From Clostridium saudiense (GTDB lineage: Bacteria > Bacillota > Clostridia > Clostridiales > Clostridiaceae), in contig NZ_CBYM010000002.1 of the NCBI RefSeq assembly GCF_000577815.1, positions 62,001 through 126,000 of the forward strand: 64,000 nucleotides of DNA, given 5' to 3'. The first letter of the stretch is position 1, and each line of letters opens with the position of its first letter. The notes under the pieces were generated by a model. It was not told the DNA's origin. It saw only the letters and a list, made by a program, of their open reading frames with translations, and ran no database searches. Shown here one piece after another: positions 53,021-61,095 of the stretch. The position numbers were made by a program, and so were the translations under genes.

Positions 53021-53049
53021 TTGACTTTAATACTTTTCTTAGATATAAT
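53021..53049 (+). promoter_or_regulatory. Strong sigmaA-type promoter, plus strand
   Basis: TTGACT (53021-53026), 17 bp, TATAAT (53044-53049). It is opposite to all flanking genes. Confidence 0.65.
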
Positions 53050-53055
53050 TTAAAT

Positions 53056-53130
53056 AAGGTATCCAAGAAAAAAAGATTTTTTTAAAACACATTGATCACC
53101 GGTCGCATGGTTATATCAATGTGTTTTTCC
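53056..53130 (+). ncRNA. Candidate small RNA or origin hairpin upstream of the HUH initiator
   Basis: About 75 nt downstream of a good promoter: a perfect 12-bp stem AAACACATTGAT (53085-53096)/ATCAATGTGTTT (53115-53126) followed by T residues, with a GC-rich 18-nt loop containing ACCGGT. No open frame. It could be an antisense (counter-transcribed) RNA of the rep leader, or the hairpin could be part of the replication origin. Confidence 0.5.
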
Positions 53131-53158
53131 CTTTGTAATGGTAATAATTATCTTGTGT

Positions 53159-53347
53159 TTATACTTCTCCAATTGTTTCACCAGTTTTGACTAAATAGAT
53201 TTCTCCTTTATCCAAATCTAAATTTTCATCAAACCTTACTTCTTTCTTTGCTATTTCTATAGCTTCTCTCCATCCAAACTTTCCAGTATCAATAAACTTT
53301 GACGCAACTTTATGTACCTGATCTAATTCTCTTAATTCCTTCCCCAT
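53159..53347 (-). CDS. Small early phage protein (62 aa)
   Basis: Begins MGKELRELDQVHKVASKFID. AAGAAGGTTAGAACA precedes the ATG, which overlaps the upstream small gene by 16 bp. The function is unknown. Confidence 0.55.
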   Translation of the reverse strand: MGKELRELDQVHKVASKFIDTGKFGWREAIEIAKKEVRFDENLDLDKGEIYLVKTGETIGEV

Positions 53348-53475
53348 TGTTCTAACCTTCTTCTTTGGACTTCTATTATCTCTTTATCTCTTCTTTGACT
53401 TAACATAATTGTTACTATATCATTCATTCCCCAATATTTGATTGCCTTATCCAACATTAATTTAGTTTTACTCAT
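53332..53475 (-). CDS. Small protein with a Spo0E-like motif (47 aa)
   Basis: Starts at ATG 53475 and reads MSKTKLMLDKAIKYWGMNDI, then VTIMLSQRRDKEIIEVQRRR. SQRRDKEI resembles the SQxLDxxI core of Spo0E-type aspartyl-phosphate phosphatases, which dephosphorylate Spo0A, but the second half of the motif differs. It may instead be an ordinary small phage protein. Confidence 0.5.
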   Translation of the reverse strand: MSKTKLMLDKAIKYWGMNDIVTIMLSQRRDKEIIEVQRRRLEQWGRN

Positions 53476-53516
53476 TCTATAACCCTCACACTGAATATTT
53501 ATTTAAGTTAATTGGT

Positions 53517-53726
53517 TTAACTAACTTTTCTACTCTGCATTTTTTTAGCTTGCTTAGCAAATAATCCATTTACATATTTAATAGTTTCTATAGATGGTTG
53601 CTCCTTTATTATTACTCTACTTCCCATAATCCACCCATCTGTAACAAATGGTTTTCCATCTCTCCACTCTAGCTTAGGCTTTGGTAAATTAGGATCATAA
53701 TCCTTTTCTTTCTTTTTTCTAGCCAT
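53517..53726 (-). CDS. Small early phage protein (69 aa)
   Basis: Begins MARKKKEKDYDPNLPKPKLE and is strongly basic at both ends. It overlaps the upstream 56-aa gene by 8 bp. The function is unknown. Confidence 0.6.
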   Translation of the reverse strand: MARKKKEKDYDPNLPKPKLEWRDGKPFVTDGWIMGSRVIIKEQPSIETIKYVNGLFAKQAKKMQSRKVS

Positions 53727-53889
53727 TATTAACTCCCCCTAATTGTTCTCTCTCCATTTGATCTCTAAGAGTTACCCCAATTATTATTCCTTCAATTAAT
53801 GTCTCTGTTTTTTCTTTTGCATATTCAGGAATTTTATTAGTTGCATTAAATATCCTTGTTATAAAATCTTGTTTTTCTTGCAACGTCAT
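53719..53889 (-). CDS. Small protein, first gene of the early operon (56 aa)
   Basis: Starts at ATG 53889 with GGAAGTGGAAAA upstream, reads MTLQEKQDFITRIFNATNKI and ends QLGGVNNG. It is the gene nearest the operator region opposite the repressor, where Cro usually sits, but no helix-turn-helix is seen. Confidence 0.6.
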   Translation of the reverse strand: MTLQEKQDFITRIFNATNKIPEYAKEKTETLIEGIIIGVTLRDQMEREQLGGVNNG

Positions 53890-53915
53890 TTTTCCACTTC
53901 CTTTCTACATTTTTA

Positions 53916-54020
53916 GTTCTTTAAGAACCTTATATTTTTATAATAAGTTCTTTTAGGACTTTTTTCAAGCTTTTTTTCAAAAAATTTTATTTTTTAAAAT
54001 TATAATTGTTGCTAAAGAAC
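53916..54020. promoter_or_regulatory. Three operator-like palindromes between repressor and early operon
   Basis: GTTCTTTAAGAAC (53916-53928, perfect), GTTCTTTTAGGAC (53947-53959) and GTTGCTAAAGAAC (54008-54020) share one 13-bp dyad. Starts are 31 and 61 bp apart, about three and six helical turns. Confidence 0.75.
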
Positions 54021-54057
54021 ATTTTTTTGTGTATTATTATTTTAGGAGGTTTTTACA

Positions 54058-54426
54058 ATGAAAGAACTTAAAGATAGAATAAAATTTGTTAGAACATCTA
54101 AAAACTTATCTCAGGATGAATTTGGGAGAATTATAAATCTTTCAAGAAGCCAAATAGCCGGATATGAAACTGGAGCTAAAAATGTCACAGACAGAGCTAT
54201 AAATGATATTTGTAGAGAATTCAAAATCAATGAAGAATGGCTTAGAAATGGCGAAGGTGAAATGGAAGCTAAAATGACCTCTGATGAAGAGTTCGCTTTT
54301 TTAGTTGGTGCTTTTGCAGCAGAAGGTAATGACTTTAAAAAGAGAATCATAAAAGCTATGCTAGAAATAGAAAACAAAGACGATTGGGAGCTAATAGCTT
54401 CAGTTGTTGAAAGGCTAGCAAAATAA
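54058..54426 (+). CDS. CI-like XRE-family repressor (122 aa)
   Basis: The N-terminal XRE helix-turn-helix reads LKDRIKFVRTSKNLSQDEFG, NLSRSQIAGYETGAKNVTDR and AINDICREFKINEEWLRNGE. A short acidic C-terminal part follows; no LexA-like protease domain is present, so induction must be by antirepressor or another route rather than self-cleavage. TTTAGGAGGTTTTTACA precedes the ATG. It is divergent from the early operon and immediately upstream of the integrase. Confidence 0.88.
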   Translation: MKELKDRIKFVRTSKNLSQDEFGRIINLSRSQIAGYETGAKNVTDRAINDICREFKINEEWLRNGEGEMEAKMTSDEEFAFLVGAFAAEGNDFKKRIIKAMLEIENKDDWELIASVVERLAK

Positions 54427-54451
54427 AAGGAGAATTTAAATTTCTCCTTTT
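54425..54451 (+). terminator. Terminator after the repressor gene
   Basis: AAAAGGAGAA (54425-54434) pairs with TTCTCCTTTT (54442-54451), overlapping the stop codon and followed by T residues. Confidence 0.7.
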
Positions 54452-54485
54452 TTAATATATAAATATTTTATTTTAGTAAAATGAG

Positions 54486-55997
54486 GTGATTAAAATTAGA
54501 GTTGCAATTTACTGTAGAAAATCTGTTTTTGTTGAAGGATCTGTTTCAATAGAAACTCAAATTAATCTATGTAAAGATTATATTAATAAAAAGTATTCTA
54601 ATTCTACTTTTGAAATTTTTGAAGATGAAGGCTTTAGTGGTGGAAATACCAATAGACCAGCTTTTCAAAAAATGCTTAAACTTATAGAGCTTAATCAATT
54701 AGATATTGTAATTTGTTATAAAATTGATAGAATAGCTCGAAATACTTTAGACTTCTTAAATACTTTAGAAAAATTTAAGAATAAAAATGTAGAACTTATT
54801 TCAGTAAGTGAAGGTTTTGATCCAAACACTCAAATAGGAAAAATGATGTTAACCTTACTGGCTTCTTTTGCTGAAATGGAAAGAAGTAATATTCAGCAAA
54901 GAGTATCTGATAACATGCTTTCTATTGCTAAAAAAGGTCGTTGGACTGGTGGTAGTGCTCCTACTGGATTTATGCATGGAGAAAATGGAGGAATTGAAAT
55001 TTCTAATGGTGAATTAATTCTTGATATTTTTGATATGAAATATCATAATACCTTAAATTCTAAAATAATTACTCACGCTGAAGAAAAACATAATCATAAA
55101 TTTACTGGTGTTACTTTAGCCAATGCATTTAGAAAACCTATTTATGTTAAAAGTTCTGAAAGTGTTAGCTTATATTTAAAACATAAAGGCTATACAGTTC
55201 TAGGAGAAGAAAATCTTACTAACTCCTATCTAACATATACAGATAAAGATAATAAATATGCTGTAGTTAGTAATATTCCTGGATTGATAAATCCAGAAGT
55301 TTGGCTGGATATTAATAAACGAATGGATGAAAATATTACTCGTACTGGTAATAGATTTAGTGAAAAGTATTGGTTAACTAAAACTCTACATTGTAAATGT
55401 TGTGGTAAAACTTATTGTGGGCATACTAAAAGCACAAAAACTAGATATTATAAAAAAGATGGTACTGAAAAAATATATGAATCTACAACTTATTATTATA
55501 TGTGTAGAGATATGCTAAGAGGTAAATTGAAAACTTGTACCAATACTAAAAGAGTAAAAAAGGATTACTTAGAGGTTAGAGTTTCAGAATTAATATACTC
55601 ATTAAAAGATATAGATAATTTTAATGCTGCATATAATGTTAATTCTGTAGATAACAAAAAATTAATTGCATCACTTGAAAGAAAAATTAAATCTATAGAT
55701 AAAAATATAAATAATCTTACAGATAAACTTTCACTCTTAAGTAATGAAGCTTCTATTATATTCATTAATAAAATAGAAACTCTAGTTAAAGAAAAATCTA
55801 ATATAAAAAATGAAATTCTTTCATTAGAAATGCATGAACTAGAGAATATTAATAATAATCATGATTTTGTTTTTTATAATATTAGTAATTTTAATGATAA
55901 TATGACAGTTGATGAAAAAAGAGCTTGTTGTATGAATATATTTAAAGAAATAACTTATGATCCTAAAGAGGATACATTTGAATTCTCATTTAAATAG
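54486..55997 (+). CDS. Large serine recombinase, prophage integrase (503 aa)
   Basis: Resolvase domain residues 5-150: AIYCRKSVFV with catalytic Ser13, ETQINLCKDY, DEGFSGGNTNRPAFQKML and IDRIARNTLDF. A recombinase domain (about 160-265), a zinc ribbon (CKCCGK near residue 303 to YYMCRDM and TCTN) and a C-terminal coiled coil follow. It cuts and joins attP with the ybaK site. The start is uncertain: GTG 54486 is the nearest standard codon, but GAGGTGAT (54484-54491) is better placed for ATT 54495. It lies beside attR. Confidence 0.92.
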   Translation: MIKIRVAIYCRKSVFVEGSVSIETQINLCKDYINKKYSNSTFEIFEDEGFSGGNTNRPAFQKMLKLIELNQLDIVICYKIDRIARNTLDFLNTLEKFKNKNVELISVSEGFDPNTQIGKMMLTLLASFAEMERSNIQQRVSDNMLSIAKKGRWTGGSAPTGFMHGENGGIEISNGELILDIFDMKYHNTLNSKIITHAEEKHNHKFTGVTLANAFRKPIYVKSSESVSLYLKHKGYTVLGEENLTNSYLTYTDKDNKYAVVSNIPGLINPEVWLDINKRMDENITRTGNRFSEKYWLTKTLHCKCCGKTYCGHTKSTKTRYYKKDGTEKIYESTTYYYMCRDMLRGKLKTCTNTKRVKKDYLEVRVSELIYSLKDIDNFNAAYNVNSVDNKKLIASLERKIKSIDKNINNLTDKLSLLSNEASIIFINKIETLVKEKSNIKNEILSLEMHELENINNNHDFVFYNISNFNDNMTVDEKRACCMNIFKEITYDPKEDTFEFSFK

Positions 55998-56018
55998 CGG
56001 ACTTTTGTTCGTTATTTT
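55992..56018 (+). terminator. Terminator of the integrase gene
   Basis: AATAGCGGAC and GTTCGTTATT pair across a TTTT loop with G-U pairs, followed by a T-run; it overlaps the stop codon. Confidence 0.6.
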
Positions 56019-56024
56019 TTTGGT

Positions 56025-56348
56025 TTAAATTGAAAGTGTAGGACATCCACCATGAATATATCCTGTTAAAGATAATAAATCTTTTGATTTTAACATATCT
56101 ATAGATTTTTCACCAACTATCTTTGCTGCTTTTTTTAAATTTAACTCTTTTTCAACTGGTATTACGAATACATAATTATTCTTACTTTTACCAACAGTAA
56201 CTAATGTTTTAAACACACGCTTTGGATTTTGGCTCAATGCTGATGCAACTTCACTCCCACTTACGGCTCCTGTTCCAACATAACTGTGTGTTTCATGTTT
56301 AATTTTTTTCTGTTCTAAAATTCTCATTACATTTGTTTTTTCATCCAT
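56025..56348 (-). pseudogene. Severed 5' part of the host ybaK/EbsC-type gene (107 codons)
   Basis: Reads MDEKTNVMRILEQKKIKHET through VFVIPVEKELNLKKAAK to TGYIHGGC, then PTLSI and a stop supplied by phage DNA. The deacylase fold is cut before its last third, which lies at 19465-19636. GAGGATGATATC precedes the ATG. The truncated product is probably inactive. Confidence 0.88.
56044..56052. other. Right attachment core (attR)
   Basis: CATCCACCA, identical to 19628-19636. To the right is ybaK coding sequence (TGAATATATCC); to the left is phage sequence. Confidence 0.75.
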
Positions 56349-56535
56349 GATATCATCCTCTTATTAATTCATTAATATAAAAATTATAACATAATCTAAC
56401 ACCACATTTAACATTCTCTGTTTATTTAAAGAAAAACTCACTATTACCTCTCACCCATAAAGGTAAGTTAATTTAGATTAATTAAAATTTACTTATAGTA
56501 TACTAATCTTGAATTAACAAAATATAAACTAAAAA

Positions 56536-56560
56536 AAGCTGTAGTTTAAAACTACAGCTT
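56536..56560 (-). terminator. Terminator of the zinc-ribbon gene
   Basis: AAGCTGTAGTTT (56536-56547) pairs with AAACTACAGCTT (56549-56560); the A-rich plus strand on the left gives a U-tract to minus-strand RNA. Confidence 0.8.
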
Positions 56561-56574
56561 ATAATAATCTAAAA

Positions 56575-56727
56575 TTATCTTCTACTTTGTTCTTTTTTAG
56601 CTCTTCTGCAAGCAATACATCTTACAGGTTCGTTATCGAATCCTTTTTCTTTGTAGAATTCTTGTTCTCCTACTGTAAATACGAATTCAGCTCCGCAATC
56701 TCTGCATACAAGTGTCTTATCTGTCAT
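56575..56727 (-). CDS. Small zinc-ribbon protein (50 aa)
   Basis: Starts at ATG 56727 (AGGAGGAATAATT before it) and reads MTDKTLVCRDCGAEFVFTVG, then EQEFYKEKGF and RCIACRRAKKEQ. Two CxxC pairs form a zinc ribbon. Such proteins are common in clostridia and of unknown function. Own promoter and terminator likely. Confidence 0.85.
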   Translation of the reverse strand: MTDKTLVCRDCGAEFVFTVGEQEFYKEKGFDNEPVRCIACRRAKKEQSRR

Positions 56728-56940
56728 AATTATTCCTCCTAAAATTAAAAGATTTTAAATCGATAATATAATCCCTAATTTACGAGAAACTACCTATCCA
56801 AATGAAACCTATTTTTTTGTTAGCATTTTTGCTACTCATTTAGTATAACATACTATTTATTATATTACAAACTTTTTATTTATTTTTAATATAATTTATA
56901 AATCCTTTACTTATATCTTTCAAAATAATGTATAACTAAT

Positions 56941-57375
56941 TTATAACTTAACTCTTGGAATTATGTATTCTTCAATCTTAAATTCCTTATTTATATACTT
57001 ATTAACAAACCAACAAGTTAAATCATAGGAGCATCTATGTAATAATAACGCTGATTCAGTATTATCTCCAGTATTTATAGAGGCTATATTAATTATTCTT
57101 CTTATTTTATTAAATATTTCTAGTCCATTTTTATCTATATTCGTTTTACTATCTAACTCTTTTAATCTATCATTCTGATTCATTCCCATAAGCAATCCTA
57201 AACTTTCAAGCTTAGCTACCTCTTGCGATAAATTTTCTGAAAATATTTTTGCCTTTGATATTGATATATTGGCATCCTCAAATAATGACTTTTCCATAGC
57301 TACTATATAATTATTTAAATATCTATAATCTTTATTTAATTCTTTATACACTTTATTTTCCGTAATTGTCCCCAC
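56941..57375 (-). CDS. DUF4145-like protein of unknown function (144 aa)
   Basis: KAKIFSENLSQEVAKLE, NDRLKELDSKTNIDKNGLEI and SYDLTCWFVNKYINKEF follow the pattern of the DUF4145 helical domain often fused to restriction helicases, but the usual GNxAVH segment is replaced by ASINTGDN. It stands alone, without a helicase part. Assignment is tentative. Confidence 0.6.
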   Translation of the reverse strand: MGTITENKVYKELNKDYRYLNNYIVAMEKSLFEDANISISKAKIFSENLSQEVAKLESLGLLMGMNQNDRLKELDSKTNIDKNGLEIFNKIRRIINIASINTGDNTESALLLHRCSYDLTCWFVNKYINKEFKIEEYIIPRVKL

Positions 57376-57446
57376 CTTTTCTAAAATTATTTTAAACTAA
57401 AACCTTTTTAGTAATTACTACCTTTACTCATTTTTATATAATATAT

Positions 57447-57484
57447 AAAAAGTGTTATAGTTCATGTATACTACAACACCTTTT
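57447..57484 (-). terminator. Terminator of the DEAD-box helicase gene
   Basis: AAAAAGTGTT (57447-57456) and AACACCTTTT (57475-57484), with an inner TAGT/ACTA pair; A-rich on the left. Confidence 0.7.
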
Positions 57485-57489
57485 CACTT

Positions 57490-58767
57490 TTATTTATTAT
57501 TTTTAGGTTTATTTTTGATATACCTTTTTTCTCTATGATTTCCTGTCTTCTTTCTATTTACTTTACTATTTCCTTTATTACTTCTATTACTTGAATTATT
57601 ATTTCCCCTGTGTTCTACGTTAACTATTGGTTTAATTATTTCATATTCCTCTTCTGCTAACACCGGAATAGATTTTCCTATAAGCTTTTCAATATTTCTA
57701 AACATCTCCTTTTCTTCTTCATCACAGAATGTTATAGCAATCCCTGAAGATCCTGCTCTTCCTGTTCTCCCAATTCTATGCACATAAGTTTCAGCTACAT
57801 CTGGCAAATCATAATTTATAACATGAGATAATTCATCAATATCTATACCTCTAGCTGCAATATCAGTAGCAACTAATACTCTTATATTTCCTTCTTTAAA
57901 ATTATTTAATGCCAACTGTCTTTGATTTTGAGATTTATTTCCATGAATAGCTGCAGCTGTTATTCCAGCTTTTTCAAGATCTTTTGCTATTTTATTTGCT
58001 CCATGTTTAGTTCTTGAAAATACTATTACAGATTTTATACTTTCATCCTTTAATAAATGTGTAAGTAATGACTTTTTATTCTTTTTAGGTACATGATATA
58101 CACCTTGTGAAATAATTTCAACAGTTGAAGAAACTGGCTGAACCTCCACTTTTACAGGATTATTCAAAATAGAATTTACAAGTTTCATTACTTCCTTTGG
58201 CATAGTAGCTGAAAATAATAGATTTTGTCTTTCCTTCGGAAGTCTTGATATTATTTTCTTTACATCATGAATCATTCCCATATCAAGCATTCTATCTGCT
58301 TCATCAAGAACAAAATATTTTACATTTTTTAAATCAACATGTTTTTGATTTGCTAAATCTAAAAGTCTCCCTGGAGTTGCAACTAATATATCTATACCAG
58401 CTTTTATCTTTCTAACCTGAGAACTTTGATTTACTCCACCAAATATAACTGTATCTTTTATATCTAAATACTTAGAATACTCAGCAAAACTTTCTTCTAT
58501 TTGAATAGCTAACTCTCTTGTAGGTGCTACAATTAAAGCTTTTATATTTCTATCATTATTTTTTTCCTTATCAGCAACTATATTTTGTAATATTGGAATT
58601 GCAAAAGCAGCAGTCTTACCAGTTCCTGTTTGTGCACATCCTAAAATATCTTTTCCTTTTAATACTACAGGAATTGAATTCTCTTGTATTTCAGTAGGCT
58701 TTTCATATCCCGCCTCTTCCACTGCTCTTAAAATTGGTTTTATTATATCTAAATCTTTAAATAACAT
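57490..58767 (-). CDS. DEAD-box RNA helicase (425 aa)
   Basis: All core motifs: Q motif PTEIQENSIP, motif I AQTGTGKT, PTRELA, TPGR, DEAD, SAT, ARGIDID and HRIGRTGR. The C-terminal tail (NRSNKGNSKVNRKKTGNHRE) is basic and unstructured, as in RhlE/CshA-type RNA helicases of ribosome assembly and RNA decay. ATG 58767 with AAAGGAGAAAAT is the start. Its leader carries a terminator-like hairpin. Confidence 0.92.
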   Translation of the reverse strand: MLFKDLDIIKPILRAVEEAGYEKPTEIQENSIPVVLKGKDILGCAQTGTGKTAAFAIPILQNIVADKEKNNDRNIKALIVAPTRELAIQIEESFAEYSKYLDIKDTVIFGGVNQSSQVRKIKAGIDILVATPGRLLDLANQKHVDLKNVKYFVLDEADRMLDMGMIHDVKKIISRLPKERQNLLFSATMPKEVMKLVNSILNNPVKVEVQPVSSTVEIISQGVYHVPKKNKKSLLTHLLKDESIKSVIVFSRTKHGANKIAKDLEKAGITAAAIHGNKSQNQRQLALNNFKEGNIRVLVATDIAARGIDIDELSHVINYDLPDVAETYVHRIGRTGRAGSSGIAITFCDEEEKEMFRNIEKLIGKSIPVLAEEEYEIIKPIVNVEHRGNNNSSNRSNKGNSKVNRKKTGNHREKRYIKNKPKNNK

Positions 58768-58796
58768 ATTTTCTCCTTTGTAGTTAAAATAAAAAA

Positions 58797-58848
58797 AGAA
58801 ACGCAAATAAATGCTAAATCACTAACATAGCATCTATATAGCGTTTCT
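58797..58848 (-). promoter_or_regulatory. Leader hairpin with U-tract upstream of the DEAD-box helicase
   Basis: AGAAACGC (58797-58804)/GCGTTTCT (58841-58848) with an inner ATGCTA (58811)/TAGCAT (58828) stem. In minus-strand RNA it is followed directly by a U-rich tract and then the ribosome site, as in an attenuator. Confidence 0.6.
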
Positions 58849-59083
58849 CTTTATTAAGTATATATCATTTTTCAATTAATAGCATTAACTTTTTAATACT
58901 ATATATACCCACATTTCTATAATATTTCCTTAATAATAAAAACTTCTCATTTCATATTTACCAATATCTTATTAATTTAGTTGCTCAATTTTATAATATC
59001 CATTCTTAATAGGCAACCAATACTTTGATCCACTTGAAAACAAAATTACTTTTTTATTACTATTTTAGTTTTATAAAATATAA
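58849..59083. other. Intergenic region
   Basis: AT-rich DNA expected to hold the helicase promoter. No gene or repeat is seen. Confidence 0.4.
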
Positions 59084-59147
59084 AAAGACTATTTTAAATT
59101 ATAATATGAAACTATAGTTTTATAATATTAATTTTAAAATAGTCTTT
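59084..59147 (-). terminator. Terminator of the symporter gene
   Basis: AAAGACTATTTTAAA (59084-59098) pairs perfectly with TTTAAAATAGTCTTT (59133-59147); a smaller inner AACTATAGTT palindrome lies in the loop. Confidence 0.75.
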
Positions 59148-59160
59148 ATAACTCATAATT

Positions 59161-60366
59161 TTATGCTATTATCGATTCATTACTTTCATTTTGAGCACTA
59201 TTACTTTTTCGCTTATTTATAATATAATCAACAATTATTGCTATAGCTCCATCGCCTGTTACATTAGTTGCTGTACCAAAACTATCTTGAGCTGCATGCA
59301 ATGCAATCATAATTGGTTTCTCCACTGCCCCAAATCCAAGCATTGATTCTAAAAGTCCAAGTGCTGCCATAACGCCACCCCCTGGTACTCCTGGAGCTGC
59401 TATCATTGTAACACCTAACATAAATATAAACGGCATTATCATACCAAAAGTAGGTGTTTGACCATTCATATACATAACTGCCATAGAAGTAAGAACTAAA
59501 GTAATAGTGTCCCCTGCTAAATGTATTGTTGCTCCTAGAGGTACAACGAAATCTAAAACTTCTTCACTAATATTATTTTTCTTAACACATTCTAGTGTTA
59601 CTGGTATAGTAGCTGCCGAAGATTGAGTTCCTACAGCAGTCATGTATGCTGGTATCATGTTTTTTATTAATTTAAATGGATTTTCTTTCTTAATAGCTCC
59701 TGCAATACAGTATTGTATAAGTATATAAGCTAATTGTAATGAAAATAATAAAATATATACTATTCCAAAAGACTTTAATGTATTAAAAATCTCTCCACTA
59801 TAGCTTAACTTTGCAAAAACACATCCAATATATATAGGTACTAATGGAATTAAAACATTAGTTACTATCATTAAAACTATTTTATTAAATTCATCTACTA
59901 CTTTTAACATAGCACTGTTCTTTATTTTAGATAATCCTATTCCCAATATAAAAGCTAATGTCAATGCAGACATAACTCCCATAATTGCTGGAATTTCAAT
60001 TGTAAAATAAGGTTCAATAGTTTGTCCTTCTTCACTCAATGCTATACTTCCACTTATTAATTTAGGTAAAATTCCTGCTCCAATTAAATATGCAGCAAAC
60101 CCAGCTAATAATGTAGATAAATAAGCAACTATTGTAGTTATAAGAAGACCTTTTCCAGATTTACTTCCTAATGAAGCTATTCCTGGAACTATAAAACCTA
60201 CTATTATCAGTGGAATTATGAAAGATAAAAAATTTCCGAATAACCCACTAAAGGTTGCTAGTATTTTTACTGGAAATTGAATATTATTAGCCCCACATAA
60301 TAATCCAATACTAATTCCTAATACTAGACATATAAATATTTTTGTAATTAAAGATAGTTTCTTCAT
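59161..60366 (-). CDS. Dicarboxylate/amino-acid:cation symporter (401 aa)
   Basis: A DAACS-type carrier of about eight to nine hydrophobic segments with two re-entrant hairpins. Visible are the first hairpin serine-rich part GTQSSAATIPVTLECVKK and HAAQDSFGTATNVTGDGAIA near the C-terminus, the substrate- and cation-binding region. It imports glutamate, serine/threonine or dicarboxylates with sodium or protons; the substrate is unresolved. ATG 60366 follows AAGGGGG. Confidence 0.87.
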   Translation of the reverse strand: MKKLSLITKIFICLVLGISIGLLCGANNIQFPVKILATFSGLFGNFLSFIIPLIIVGFIVPGIASLGSKSGKGLLITTIVAYLSTLLAGFAAYLIGAGILPKLISGSIALSEEGQTIEPYFTIEIPAIMGVMSALTLAFILGIGLSKIKNSAMLKVVDEFNKIVLMIVTNVLIPLVPIYIGCVFAKLSYSGEIFNTLKSFGIVYILLFSLQLAYILIQYCIAGAIKKENPFKLIKNMIPAYMTAVGTQSSAATIPVTLECVKKNNISEEVLDFVVPLGATIHLAGDTITLVLTSMAVMYMNGQTPTFGMIMPFIFMLGVTMIAAPGVPGGGVMAALGLLESMLGFGAVEKPIMIALHAAQDSFGTATNVTGDGAIAIIVDYIINKRKSNSAQNESNESIIA

Positions 60367-60470
60367 TGAACTTGCCCCCTTTATTTGTCCTCCAACAAAA
60401 CACACTTGTCTTTCATTAATACTCACTATACCCTATTATTTACATAATGTCAAATTTTATTTTAAAAAAA

Positions 60471-60508
60471 AATCTATAATTTTGTGAGTACATTCAAAAT
60501 TATAGATT
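60471..60508 (-). terminator. Terminator of the MntP-like gene
   Basis: AATCTATAATTTTG (60471-60484) pairs with CAAAATTATAGATT (60495-60508); A-run on the left. Confidence 0.8.
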
Positions 60509-60537
60509 AACTTTCTCCAACTTTTTAAGTATATGAT

Positions 60538-61095
60538 TTAAAAAAATATCATTTTTATAGCAAAAATAATTAGTGTTATCCCTCCAAAAAAATCTGCATA
60601 CTTAGAAACAAATTCTATCTTTCTAATATATCTACATAAATAAAATGCAAATGTACATAATACTAGTGTTATAAATCCAATAATTGAGCAATCACCTATT
60701 ACCCTTATTATATTACTTATGTAACTAAATCCAGTAAATCCAACTACAAATGCATCAATACTTACAGATATCCCCAATATTAATACTATACCTTTTTTTA
60801 ATAATAAACTTTCATCTTTCTCCTCATTATCAAATCCATCTTTTATCATTAGTATCCCTACAACAGCTATGGCTATTCCCCCTACGACTTTAGGAATTGT
60901 AGTAATATAAGTTTCAAATAGATGTCCACAAACTCCGCCTAAAAAAAAGAATAAAAATTGAAAAAAAGCAAAGGAAATAATAAAGCCTATTTTATTTATT
61001 CTTTTTATAGCTGAATTAACTCCTATACTTATACTTACTCCTACAGCATCCATAGCCAATGCTACACCTACTATAATTAAATCCTTGAAATTCAT
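60538..61095 (-). CDS. MntP/YtaF-family membrane protein, putative manganese exporter (185 aa)
   Basis: Six membrane helices with the paired conserved acidic motifs VALAMDAVGVSISIG and GISVSIDAFVVGFTG, as in MntP/YtaF proteins that export Mn2+. No yybP-ykoY-type riboswitch is apparent in the 200 bp upstream. ATG 61095 has GGAGG upstream and replaces a longer frame. Which of the two subfamilies it belongs to is unclear. Confidence 0.8.
   Translation of the reverse strand: MNFKDLIIVGVALAMDAVGVSISIGVNSAIKRINKIGFIISFAFFQFLFFFLGGVCGHLFETYITTIPKVVGGIAIAVVGILMIKDGFDNEEKDESLLLKKGIVLILGISVSIDAFVVGFTGFSYISNIIRVIGDCSIIGFITLVLCTFAFYLCRYIRKIEFVSKYADFFGGITLIIFAIKMIFF

Noticed and set aside
53085-53126. 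Simple bidirectional terminator as the only reading of this hairpin
   Set aside because: It does have a T-run on the plus strand, but a strong plus-strand promoter just before it and its place upstream of rep suggest more, so it is reported as a candidate RNA or origin.
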